Of a stretch of 64,000 bases of DNA, positions 45,955 to 54,388 are shown piece by piece (the first letter of the stretch is position 1; each line of letters opens with the position of its first letter). A program made the translations under genes and the position numbers. The DNA is taken from assembly GCA_047635375.1 (NCBI GenBank), contig JBLIKP010000001.1, positions 1-64,000 on the forward strand, written 5' to 3'. The stretch comes from JBLIKP01 sp047635375. GTDB lineage: Bacteria > Bacteroidota > Bacteroidia > Sphingobacteriales > Sphingobacteriaceae. Below the pieces are notes generated by a model that was not told where the DNA came from, ran no database searches, and saw only the letters and a program-made list of their open reading frames with translations.

Positions 45955-48900
45955 TTAATCCAAAATCGGAAACTTCCTAAGGAAGTCAGATTTCTTTCTT
46001 CCGGTAGCCACAGAGAATGGTTTGTCGGATTTTGTTTTGTCTAAAACAGCTTGATTAAAGTCTTCATTTGATGAGTAAGCCTCCATTAAACCCTTATAAA
46101 AGCTGAAGTAATACCAATTTTCAATTGGAGACTCTAGGTAGAAACTAATCTTTGGGGCACCTCTTTTTATTTCTATTACAACTTTCCCTTTTATTCGACG
46201 ATTTATCAATTTATCTTGAACTACTCCTAAACCGATGATTCCTTCAGAAACATAAGCCTTGGCAGTTTGGTCCCAAACGAAATTCAGTCTGTTAAAAAAC
46301 AGGCTATGCTCTAGCGCTTTAATCATTTTGAAATTGCCATAAAGCTTAACGTCTTCAATGATAGTTTTGGCTTCTTTTTCAGGTAGCATTTCAGAAATAC
46401 CATGGACAAAAACATCCCTGTCATTAATCACAACGTCACTATTTAAAAGGTCAATTTCAAGTTGATCTTTCATTATTTCCAATGCCTTTTTTGGGAAATC
46501 AAAGTCAAACGCCATAAGGATATCCAAAAAGAATGTCTCCTCAAATAAGTCGTTGGTTATGGTTCCTACAGTTTTTACTTTCGGTAAATCGTCAATAGGA
46601 TTTAGCTCGATACCTATGTCAAGGACTCCTTCGGCGAAAATCTCCTCTCTTCTATCGTCGAAAGAAAGGTAATTTCCTTTGTTTCCAGTATTGAAGAGTT
46701 TTGTTTCGCTTCCGATTTTGAAAATCTGATCGTCCTCGTCGAAAAGCATTTGCCCTTCAACTTTTATTATATCATGATCATTCGGTTCGACCTTTTGGCT
46801 AACAAAAGTTCCATAAAGTCCGCCTGTCATATTGTTAATGTGAAAACCCGTGAATAGTCGTTTCTTATTAATATCACGTGGATCTGAAATAGTTGTAACA
46901 AGGGAGTCAGGATTTACTTCTGCAGCAAAGCTGAAGAACTCCGATTTTATTCGAGTGCTTTGTTGATCAAGTTTTGCATAGCCTTCGTAATTCATGTACT
47001 TGTCTTCTGCCTTTAAAACAACCTCACCCTTAAATAAGATTCTTGGATTTAAAACGAATGTGGTTGTGTCGGCGATTCGGCCTCGAGCCTGAGTTCTACC
47101 AGCAGTATCTACCAAAATACGTTCGAACTTGAATTTTTCAATAGCGCCTCCCTTACTCACATATTCGTATTCTCCTGACCCAGAGAATTTGTTTTTCCCG
47201 GTAATGTTCAGGTTGGCGTTGAAAATTTCGTGGAAACGGGTATCAGTATTGGCGATAATTCGGGCATTTTTTAGTAGTCCAAGTTTTCCGCCTTCAGCGA
47301 TGTAGGCTTCGTTTTTGTCAGGGATGATTTCAACATCAGCAACAAAAATATTTGGGACATTACTCACCCCAATAGCCGAGCTATCTAGGAAGAATTTGGC
47401 AGTTTCTGATGCAAAAACTAAAGAATCTTGTTTTGGATCTGTCGATCTAAAGCTTAACTCCTCAGTAACTTGCCCTAGAGCCGCGCTAAATTCCATTTCC
47501 TTTTTCTTGATATCCCAAGTAAATCTGTTTAGTGAACCAACATATTTATTATTTGGGTATTCAATGTTGTACCCGAATAAATTTGATTCAAATTTACCTT
47601 GCATTGTTCCGAAATCAACTTCACTTTTAATGTTGTTCGCGGCAAGTAAATGTTTGGTGCTATCCTGGTTGTAAACGTTCATATTCGAAGTGTCGGCTCG
47701 GAAGCTGTTTTCTTTTAATAAAAAGCTTCTTGAGGCTACCTGAGCATTGTTAAATCCAATCTTTCCACTTCCGTAAAGGTTGGCTGGAGTGTAAAGTATT
47801 GAGCCTTCATAGGTCGCTTTGTCACCGTAAATATCAAATGCTGTAGTTTTTTGGTCAATCCTCATACTGTCGGCATAGGGTTCCCAGTGCATGTATGAGC
47901 CTTCGGATACCACTCCCGGATAGGATGCAGCCCCAAACGGCCCTTTCTTTATTTCATACCTGTCGATGTCTGCCTTTACACTATCTAAAAGGAAAAGGAT
48001 GTTCTGTGATTGACCCTTGGATGAGAGGTATGTGATGTCTCCCTGTCCAAATAATCCATGCTGACTTAAGTTAATATTTCCCTCATAGTTTCCTTTTCCC
48101 TTGTAAAGCGGATACCCCCCTTGAGGAGTGGGGGAAATGAATCCTAACGAGGTATCACTCTGTAATGAAAGTACTTCTTTCAAGTCAGGAAAAATCCCCC
48201 CAGAATAAAATATCCCTGGAAATGCAAGTCCGTTTGTTGAGGTTAATGCATCTAAACTATCCAGTTGGAAAGGAATTACCCTGAAAAAGAATCGGTCCCG
48301 GTCGTAGTTACTTTGCTGAATGTTCGGGTAATCGTAGTATACAAAGGATTCTTTTTGACTATCAAATAATGGATATTGTGGATAATCTTTTAATCCAGAT
48401 TTATTGTCCTTGTCATCAATGTAAAGGTCACCGTTAATGTTTTGAAGTACAGTTTCTACATCAATTAATTGACGGGCCCCTTGGGCGTCAGATGTTCCTA
48501 TTACCTTGATTTTTAAGGAGTCAATATTTTGAAGGGCAATTTTGAAATTTTCATAATCAAATGTAAATCCCTTTCCATAGAAATCCAGTGTTCCCGCATG
48601 AACCTGACCACCGAATAACATGTTTCTGTTCCCCATAACGGTTAACGTTCGGCCATAAGGCACAACATAAACCGACTGGCTATCTGACATGGTTATTTGA
48701 CGCACTCCGTTAATTACTAGGTTGTAATTTTTCATGTTTAGGTAGGCGTTCGCCGAGTCAGTTCGTGAGCGAATTCTTAGTATGTCATAGTCCACATTAC
48801 CGGCGTTATTTTGGACGTAGTTAATTGCTTTATCTTTAACTGTAATTAAGTCAAAATCTTCATCGAAATAAATAAATCCGCCCTCCACAAGCTTTCTTAA

Positions 48901-50352
48901 TTGTCCGCGTACCTGATCGACAGTTAAATTTCTTCGTGCAGCATAGTCCTTGGCAAAAATCGGTTTTTCTTTAAATGCACGTTTAAGCATCATGATTTCA
49001 ACAAGTGGATTATAGGATTGTAACCCCTGTGTTTTGTTGAAAATTTGTTGACGATAATAATTTGTAGACTCGAAGTATGCTTCTGGTTTGTTTTGGGAAA
49101 TTATTTGACCAAGCTCGGCGGTACGCGTGTCAATGTTCCAGTTTAGTGTTTCAATATCAATGGCCATTTCATGAAAGGAGTCAAAAAACAGAGTGTTTCT
49201 AATTCCTGTTCCTTGGCGGATAAGCGAAATTGTGCGGGTATCCGCTAAAAACTTAATGGATACTTTTGGGTGGTAAAGAGAGTCACCTCCAAGGTAAAAG
49301 CTCACTTCAGATTCTTCCGCCGATATTCTATCGCTGTAAAAAACATACGCTTTGGAATAGGTGCGGAGGGCAAGTGTGTCACCGGTGTAGAAGTTTAATT
49401 TCGCATCAGCACCTTCTTCCCCAAAGCCAATAAATCTCCCCCCCGACATTTTTAGACCACCTTCATAGTTAATATTCTTGAAGATGTCGTCTTTTTTTAT
49501 GGTCTTTTCGTAGGATGTAAATTTTGGATAGGTAGCGTTTTCTGGCTTATAATTGGTCGTAAGCTTATCCTCAAAATCACCCATTAATGGCCTTTCAAGG
49601 AGTGTTTTATAATGAAAAGTAACACTGTCGGCATTGAAATTGGCGTTACTCATATTTATTTGATAGTCGTTGATTTCGGCATAAACCTGAGTGGAATCAA
49701 GTCCACCACGAGCCCAGTTTACTGTTCCGCCTTGACCATACCAATATCTTCTCAATGGGTGGTATTCACCTGTGGTTTTGTAAATCCCAGTGCGGTCGTT
49801 TCGCGCGATGCAGATAATATCTGCATCTTCGCAAATTATTTTTGCCGTTGTGTCATAAACAAACTCAAAAGTCCTATCGGTTAAGTACCATTTTGTCCCT
49901 GTTTTATCACTTAGTGATAAATCTCTGAAAAAGTCTTTGGTGATTTCAACGTAATTTGAAAGATCTCTAGAACTACCGGCTTTAAATAAGCTGTCCAAAG
50001 TCGCTTGCCACTCCTTAAAATCGTTTGGCTCAAAGGCGTTGTTTGTGAAATTAATAAGGGCTTGATAATACATGGCGAAATCACTTGCCAGAAACCTGGT
50101 AGTGATTAGGTTGTTCGAAAAACGCATGATGTCATCTTCCTGATCATTGGTGAATGATTTTAATTCCCAAAGTTCAGCGAATTTCTTTGCTACTTTCTCT
50201 CCATCTTTGTTTTGCTCCTTTTTGAAGTATTTTTTTACATCATCCTGAAATTCAAGAGGGTCGGTTTTGAATTTAAACTCCTTTCGTTGAGCGGAGGAAA
50301 CTTGAATCAAGCAAAAACTGACAAATAGTAGGGTAGCAATTCTTTTCAGCAT
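45955..50352 (-). CDS. Very large exported protein (1465 residues), unknown function
   Basis: The protein has a signal peptide (residues 1-21, ending QVSSAQ) but no T9SS tail, no lipobox and no obvious membrane span, so it is probably periplasmic or attached to the outer membrane. The N-terminal 150 residues look helical. Much of the rest is beta-rich with repeated units pairing short strands and Gly/Asp turns (for example GSGKIGFNNAQVASRSF near 900), suggesting a long beta-helix or beta-sheet scaffold. Residues about 450-515 instead look like a winged-helix fold (RRNLTVDQVRGQLRKLVEGG). Proteins like this seem conserved in Bacteroidota, but I know no function. It starts 18 bases after prmA, as the last gene of a four-gene operon. 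Confidence 0.88.
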   Translation of the reverse strand: MLKRIATLLFVSFCLIQVSSAQRKEFKFKTDPLEFQDDVKKYFKKEQNKDGEKVAKKFAELWELKSFTNDQEDDIMRFSNNLITTRFLASDFAMYYQALINFTNNAFEPNDFKEWQATLDSLFKAGSSRDLSNYVEITKDFFRDLSLSDKTGTKWYLTDRTFEFVYDTTAKIICEDADIICIARNDRTGIYKTTGEYHPLRRYWYGQGGTVNWARGGLDSTQVYAEINDYQINMSNANFNADSVTFHYKTLLERPLMGDFEDKLTTNYKPENATYPKFTSYEKTIKKDDIFKNINYEGGLKMSGGRFIGFGEEGADAKLNFYTGDTLALRTYSKAYVFYSDRISAEESEVSFYLGGDSLYHPKVSIKFLADTRTISLIRQGTGIRNTLFFDSFHEMAIDIETLNWNIDTRTAELGQIISQNKPEAYFESTNYYRQQIFNKTQGLQSYNPLVEIMMLKRAFKEKPIFAKDYAARRNLTVDQVRGQLRKLVEGGFIYFDEDFDLITVKDKAINYVQNNAGNVDYDILRIRSRTDSANAYLNMKNYNLVINGVRQITMSDSQSVYVVPYGRTLTVMGNRNMLFGGQVHAGTLDFYGKGFTFDYENFKIALQNIDSLKIKVIGTSDAQGARQLIDVETVLQNINGDLYIDDKDNKSGLKDYPQYPLFDSQKESFVYYDYPNIQQSNYDRDRFFFRVIPFQLDSLDALTSTNGLAFPGIFYSGGIFPDLKEVLSLQSDTSLGFISPTPQGGYPLYKGKGNYEGNINLSQHGLFGQGDITYLSSKGQSQNILFLLDSVKADIDRYEIKKGPFGAASYPGVVSEGSYMHWEPYADSMRIDQKTTAFDIYGDKATYEGSILYTPANLYGSGKIGFNNAQVASRSFLLKENSFRADTSNMNVYNQDSTKHLLAANNIKSEVDFGTMQGKFESNLFGYNIEYPNNKYVGSLNRFTWDIKKKEMEFSAALGQVTEELSFRSTDPKQDSLVFASETAKFFLDSSAIGVSNVPNIFVADVEIIPDKNEAYIAEGGKLGLLKNARIIANTDTRFHEIFNANLNITGKNKFSGSGEYEYVSKGGAIEKFKFERILVDTAGRTQARGRIADTTTFVLNPRILFKGEVVLKAEDKYMNYEGYAKLDQQSTRIKSEFFSFAAEVNPDSLVTTISDPRDINKKRLFTGFHINNMTGGLYGTFVSQKVEPNDHDIIKVEGQMLFDEDDQIFKIGSETKLFNTGNKGNYLSFDDRREEIFAEGVLDIGIELNPIDDLPKVKTVGTITNDLFEETFFLDILMAFDFDFPKKALEIMKDQLEIDLLNSDVVINDRDVFVHGISEMLPEKEAKTIIEDVKLYGNFKMIKALEHSLFFNRLNFVWDQTAKAYVSEGIIGLGVVQDKLINRRIKGKVVIEIKRGAPKISFYLESPIENWYYFSFYKGLMEAYSSNEDFNQAVLDKTKSDKPFSVATGRKKSDFLRKFPILD

Positions 50353-50370
50353 ATTATGTCTTTTAATTGA

Positions 50371-51213
50371 TTACCGAGAAAATTCGGCGGCAATCCATTC
50401 TTTTAATTCTTTAACTTTTGAGATCGATAAATTGTACTTTTTGGACTCTTTTTCAATCATTTGAAGGTCATTATTGTAAAACCCACTTAGGAATAATAAT
50501 CCTCCATCAGCCAAAAGATTGGCGTACATATCCATCTCCGAAAGGAGAATATTACGGTTTATATTTGCAAGCACAATATCAAACTTTTCCACAGGTATGT
50601 CAGCTACAGTGCCACAATAGACTTTGTCGACTTTAACATCATTTTTCGTGAAATTTTGTTCGGTAACTAAGGCAGCGTTTTCTTCAATATCAGCGGCAAC
50701 TATATAGCTCGCGCCTAGCTTTGCTGCCATCACTCCTAAAATTCCTGTTCCGCAGCCTAGGTCGATCACCTTTTTGCCTTTTAGATTTCCTTCAATAAGA
50801 TGTTCCATCATTAAAGAAGTTGTTTGATGGTGCCCGGTCCCGAACGCCATTTCTGGGTTAATCACAAGTTCATTGGGGTAACTTGGGTCTTTTTCGTGAA
50901 AGGGGGCGCGCACCCTCCAGTTTTTTACGGTAATAGGGCTGAAATTACTTTCCCATACTTCGTTCCAGTTTTTTGGCTGAATAAGGGATTCAGAAACTTT
51001 TAGGCTTCCGCCGAAAGGCAATTTGCTTAGAACATTTTGAAGATTTTTCATGGTGAAACTTCCTTCTTGAAAAAAAGCTTTCACTCCATTCTCCGTTTCT
51101 TCGAACATGTCACCGCCTTCTGCGTCAAGCATGGCAACAACGATTTCACGCTCTTCGTCAGAGGAAATCCCTTCGATTAAGAATTGCGAGTAGGTTACAT
51201 TTGTCAATCCCAT
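50371..51213 (-). CDS. prmA: Ribosomal protein L11 methyltransferase PrmA
   Basis: The 280-residue protein has PrmA's N-terminal recognition region (about residues 1-95) and a class I SAM methyltransferase domain: FGTGHHQTTSLMMEHL, DLGCGTGILGVMAAKLGA, and the substrate-side motif LANINRNIL. It trimethylates L11 amino groups. Its ATG overlaps the tpiA stop by one base (TAATG), indicating coupled translation. Confidence 0.95.
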   Translation of the reverse strand: MGLTNVTYSQFLIEGISSDEEREIVVAMLDAEGGDMFEETENGVKAFFQEGSFTMKNLQNVLSKLPFGGSLKVSESLIQPKNWNEVWESNFSPITVKNWRVRAPFHEKDPSYPNELVINPEMAFGTGHHQTTSLMMEHLIEGNLKGKKVIDLGCGTGILGVMAAKLGASYIVAADIEENAALVTEQNFTKNDVKVDKVYCGTVADIPVEKFDIVLANINRNILLSEMDMYANLLADGGLLFLSGFYNNDLQMIEKESKKYNLSISKVKELKEWIAAEFSR

Positions 51214-52010
51214 TAGGCGTTTTGCGTTGCTTTAACTGAATTTGAAAGTTCTTTGGCGATGGTGATAAATTCTTTAGACTTAAGTGCCGCTCCACCAATT
51301 AGTCCGCCATCTACATCCGCCATGGCGAAAATCTCGGCGGCATTATCGGGCTTACAGCTTCCGCCGTATAAAATAGAGGTGTTGTTTGCCGTGGTTGGAT
51401 CATACAAGTTTGCAATGCTTTCACGGATAAACATATGAACCTCCTGAGCTTGTTTTGGACTTGCGGTTTTACCCGTTCCAATAGCCCAGATTGGTTCATA
51501 GGCCAAAACTATACTCTTCATTTGGTCAGCGCTAATTCCGGAAAGACCTTCTTTTATTTGTTTTCCTATAATTTCCTTGAAAGCGCCTGATTCTCTTTGA
51601 GATAATGACTCGCCCACACATAAAATAGGTAGTAACCCCGCTGCATTAGCGATCTTTACTTTTTCATTTACTGTTTGATTGGTTTCTCCGAAAAATTCTC
51701 GTCGTTCAGAGTGGCCTAGGATTACATATTTGCAGCCAACAGATTTAAGCATGCCTGCCGAAATTTCACCCGTAAACGCGCCCGATTCGGATGAGTGGCA
51801 GTTCTGCGCACCCAATGAAACACTTGAGTTATTTGGCTCAATCATGGCCGCGACAGTCCTTGTGAAGAGGAACGGTGGCGCAAGCATTACTTCTACATGT
51901 TCGTAGGAGTTTTGGTAAATCATATGAATAACCTCTGAAGCGAGCTTTTGAGCTTCGTCAAGATTATTGTTCATTTTCCAGTTTCCGGCAACAATAAATT
52001 TTCTTGGCAT
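51213..52010 (-). CDS. tpiA: Triosephosphate isomerase
   Basis: I start at the ATG at 52010 (MPRKFIVAGNWKMN), the universal TIM N-terminus; a frame extension of ten codons exists upstream but overlaps the preceding gene. The 265-residue enzyme shows catalytic Lys in NWKMN, His in ILGHSERRE and Glu in AYEPIWAIGTG, with the phosphate loop YGGSCKPDNA. It interconverts dihydroxyacetone phosphate and glyceraldehyde-3-phosphate in glycolysis. Confidence 0.97.
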   Translation of the reverse strand: MPRKFIVAGNWKMNNNLDEAQKLASEVIHMIYQNSYEHVEVMLAPPFLFTRTVAAMIEPNNSSVSLGAQNCHSSESGAFTGEISAGMLKSVGCKYVILGHSERREFFGETNQTVNEKVKIANAAGLLPILCVGESLSQRESGAFKEIIGKQIKEGLSGISADQMKSIVLAYEPIWAIGTGKTASPKQAQEVHMFIRESIANLYDPTTANNTSILYGGSCKPDNAAEIFAMADVDGGLIGGAALKSKEFITIAKELSNSVKATQNA

Positions 52011-52021
52011 AATTATGTCTT

Positions 52022-53227
52022 TTATGTGGTTGCTTCCCACACTCTATCAGCTTTGTTTTGTTCAAAAATGTGATTAAAAACTGCTTCGTCGTCAGCGGTA
52101 AATTCAATTTTCCTGCGGGACATTACGATTTTTGCAACCTCAATTGCTTTTTTTGGTAAATAAGTGTTGAAGCCAGAGGCTCCTCCCCAAGAAAAGTCAG
52201 GAACGAAATTTCTTGGAAATCCGCTACCGAAAATATTGGAGCTAAAACCAACCACAGTACCCGTATTAAACATGGTGTTAATTCCACATTTACTATGGTC
52301 ACCCATGATTAACCCGCAAAATTGAAGACCTGTTTTAGCAAACCCCTTTCTTTTATAATTCCAAAGTTTCACTTCGGTGTAATTGTTCTTTAAGTTAGAA
52401 TTGTTGGTGTCGGCACCAATGTTGCACCATTCCCCTAAAACACTATTTCCTAGAAAGCCATCATGGCCCTTGTTTGAATACCCAAAGATAACCACGTTAT
52501 TTAATTCTCCCCCAACTTTTGAATGAGGTCCCACGGTCGTTGGCCCGTAAATTTTTGTATCTAACTTGGTTGAGGAGTGATCGCAAAGAGCAAAGGGCCC
52601 TCTAATTTTTGATCCTTCCATTACTTCAGCATCTTTTCCTATATAAATTGACCCGTTCTGGGTATTTAAAATGGAAGCATTTACTGTTGCTCCAGGCTCA
52701 ATGAATAACTTGCTCCTCTCGCCAAGTAAAATGTTATGTGAAAGTAAATCAGCCGATTCCCTTCCTTTTGTTAGTCTTTCAAAATCGGCTTCAATTGCTT
52801 CGCCATTAAAAGTAAAAATGTCGGGTAGCTGATTAATAATATGAACATCTCCACTGTAATCAACTCTTGATAGGGATGATAATTTATCATCTTCCCAAGG
52901 GAAAACGCCAAGAGTTGTTGTTTTAGCAGCCAAAGTTTCTTCCCCAGCCATTAAAACGGATTCTTCGGGCAGCGCTTCTATTGCTGAAAGAACAGCTGCA
53001 TTGGGCGCAAGTCTTCCGTTTATATAAAGGGAAGCAGTGGATGAGTTCTGAGAATTATATTTTTCAGCAATTGGGGAGCGTGTTAAAAATACAGCCGTCC
53101 CTTTTAATTCATGCTCCCATTTCTCGGCAATTGTTAAAATGCCTAGTCTAAACGCACCTGTTGGGCGTGAAAGCGATAAGGGGAAAAGCTTATCGTATGA
53201 TTTGTCGTCGTAGAGCCAAAATTCCAT
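52022..53227 (-). CDS. GlmU-like sugar nucleotidyltransferase-related protein with left-handed beta-helix
   Basis: The 401-residue protein has an N-terminal domain related to NDP-sugar pyrophosphorylases and a C-terminal hexapeptide-repeat (left-handed beta-helix) domain (about residues 185-345, with repeats such as GSIYIGKDAEVMEGSKI). The N-terminus (LFPLSLSRPTGAFRLGI) lacks the GxGTRM nucleotide-binding loop of GlmU. Bacteroidota carry such proteins annotated as putative sugar nucleotidyltransferase. Activity is uncertain: it could be an acyltransferase or nucleotidyltransferase variant. It heads an operon with tpiA, prmA and the large exported protein, with a 4-base gap between a -7-like box and its ATG. 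Confidence 0.8.
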   Translation of the reverse strand: MEFWLYDDKSYDKLFPLSLSRPTGAFRLGILTIAEKWEHELKGTAVFLTRSPIAEKYNSQNSSTASLYINGRLAPNAAVLSAIEALPEESVLMAGEETLAAKTTTLGVFPWEDDKLSSLSRVDYSGDVHIINQLPDIFTFNGEAIEADFERLTKGRESADLLSHNILLGERSKLFIEPGATVNASILNTQNGSIYIGKDAEVMEGSKIRGPFALCDHSSTKLDTKIYGPTTVGPHSKVGGELNNVVIFGYSNKGHDGFLGNSVLGEWCNIGADTNNSNLKNNYTEVKLWNYKRKGFAKTGLQFCGLIMGDHSKCGINTMFNTGTVVGFSSNIFGSGFPRNFVPDFSWGGASGFNTYLPKKAIEVAKIVMSRRKIEFTADDEAVFNHIFEQNKADRVWEATT

Positions 53228-53231
53228 AGCC

Positions 53232-53239
53232 CAAAAATA
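53232..53239 (-). promoter_or_regulatory. -7-like box immediately before the GlmU-like gene
   Basis: On the minus strand TATTTTTG, an exact TAnnTTTG, lies 4 bases before the ATG at 53227. The -33 region falls in the rpmE2 terminator hairpin and shows no TTTG, so the promoter is incomplete. Confidence 0.35.
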
Positions 53240-53240
53240 A

Positions 53241-53267
53241 AAAAACCTCCATGGAGTGGAGGTTTTT
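53241..53267 (-). terminator. Terminator of rpmE2
   Basis: An 11-bp stem (AAAAACCTCCA/TGGAGGTTTTT) with a 5-base loop, followed by A/T bases, lies 29 bases past the rpmE2 stop. Confidence 0.8.
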
Positions 53268-53296
53268 TTAAAATTATATTTTGATTCGAATGCGAA

Positions 53297-53569
53297 TTAA
53301 TCTTCTTTAGGAGCAGAATCCTTACGTCCTTTGTAACGATTACGGAATTTATCAACACGTCCTGCAGTATCGATTAATTTCAGTTTTCCAGTATAGAAAG
53401 GGTGTGACATGTTTGAAATATCTAATTTTACTAAAGGGTATTCTTTTCCGTCAGTCCACTCGATTGTTTCTTTAGTAGCTACTGTTGAGCGAGTAATAAA
53501 GGAGTGATCACATGAAATATCTTTAAACACTATGAAACGGTAGTTCTCTGGATGTGTATTCGCTTTCAT
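53297..53569 (-). CDS. rpmE2: Large ribosomal subunit protein bL31, type B (zinc-free form)
   Basis: The 90-residue protein matches type B bL31: MKANTHPENYRFIVFKD at the N-terminus, SHPFYTGKLKLIDTAGRVD and a basic C-terminus. It has only one Cys (residue 20), so it cannot form the zinc ribbon of type A L31. It is transcribed alone, with a perfect promoter upstream and a terminator downstream. Confidence 0.96.
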   Translation of the reverse strand: MKANTHPENYRFIVFKDISCDHSFITRSTVATKETIEWTDGKEYPLVKLDISNMSHPFYTGKLKLIDTAGRVDKFRNRYKGRKDSAPKED

Positions 53570-53597
53570 CTTATTGTCTTATTTTTAAATGAGTCTG

Positions 53598-53628
53598 CAA
53601 ATATACGACGAAGATATTAATTGACAAA
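53598..53628 (-). promoter_or_regulatory. Promoter for rpmE2
   Basis: On the minus strand TTTG (53628-53625), 19 bases, then TATATTTG (53605-53598): a perfect TTTG-N19-TAnnTTTG. The leader to the ATG at 53569 is about 25 bases. Confidence 0.7.
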
Positions 53629-53668
53629 CTGTTAATAGGAAAAATATCATGTCGATTGCACAAATGTG

Positions 53669-54385
53669 TTATCTTTTTTCAATTGCCCCAGTTTTGGGGT
53701 TGTAAATAGGGACTATAGCCCATTGATTTGGTGTTAGGCAGTAGTCCACGTCTCGCTCTATCTTTAAACGTTGTAAGCGCTTAAAATGTGACGAATGTTT
53801 CATAAAGCCTAGCAAGTTGGGTTTTGCAAGGTTGTAAAGGGTCTCAGCTCCTACACAGCTGTCGCAGAAAACTGTAAACTCCGTTTTCAACTTTTGATAA
53901 ACCGCACCTGCAAATGCAGTGTCTTCAAGATTGAATTTATTTTTCCACCCTGCGCAAAGCAAAACTACATCTTCCGATTTTTCACTTAAATATTTACAAA
54001 CTGAGTCAAGGTTTACAAAAGCTCCAATAATTATTTCTTTGGCATCCTTTGCTAGGTTTAAAGCTGCGGTTCCATTAGTGGTGGTCATCACAACCGACTT
54101 CCCATTGACTTCTTCTCCCATATAACTATAAGGAGAGTTACCCATATCGAACCCTTCAACCATGCTGCCGTCTCTTTCTGCGGAAAGTAGATAGCCCTTT
54201 CCGCGGTACGCTTCGCACTCCTCAACCTTGCTGACAGGAATGATTTCCTTCACCCCATTTGCCAAGCCTACGCATATGCTTGAAGTTGCACGCAGTACAT
54301 CGATGACCACGACGATTTTACCCGTTAGATCATAAAGGTTAATTAAAGCGGGAGTGAGGCAGACCTCAATACTTCTTTCTTGCAA
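53669..54385 (-). CDS. comB: ComB-family 2-phosphosulfolactate phosphatase
   Basis: The 238-residue protein shows ComB motifs: VIDVLRATSSICVGLANG near residue 28, SAERDGSMVEGFDMGNSP, TTTNGTAAL near residue 100, and CAGWKNKFNLEDTAFAGA near 143. In methanogens ComB removes phosphate from 2-phosphosulfolactate on the way to coenzyme M. Bacteroidota do not make coenzyme M, and neither comA nor comC is nearby, so the product may be sulfolactate for another use or a different phosphatase substrate. It follows gcvT by 3 bases. Confidence 0.88.
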   Translation of the reverse strand: MQERSIEVCLTPALINLYDLTGKIVVVIDVLRATSSICVGLANGVKEIIPVSKVEECEAYRGKGYLLSAERDGSMVEGFDMGNSPYSYMGEEVNGKSVVMTTTNGTAALNLAKDAKEIIIGAFVNLDSVCKYLSEKSEDVVLLCAGWKNKFNLEDTAFAGAVYQKLKTEFTVFCDSCVGAETLYNLAKPNLLGFMKHSSHFKRLQRLKIERDVDYCLTPNQWAIVPIYNPKTGAIEKR

Positions 54386-54388
54386 ATT

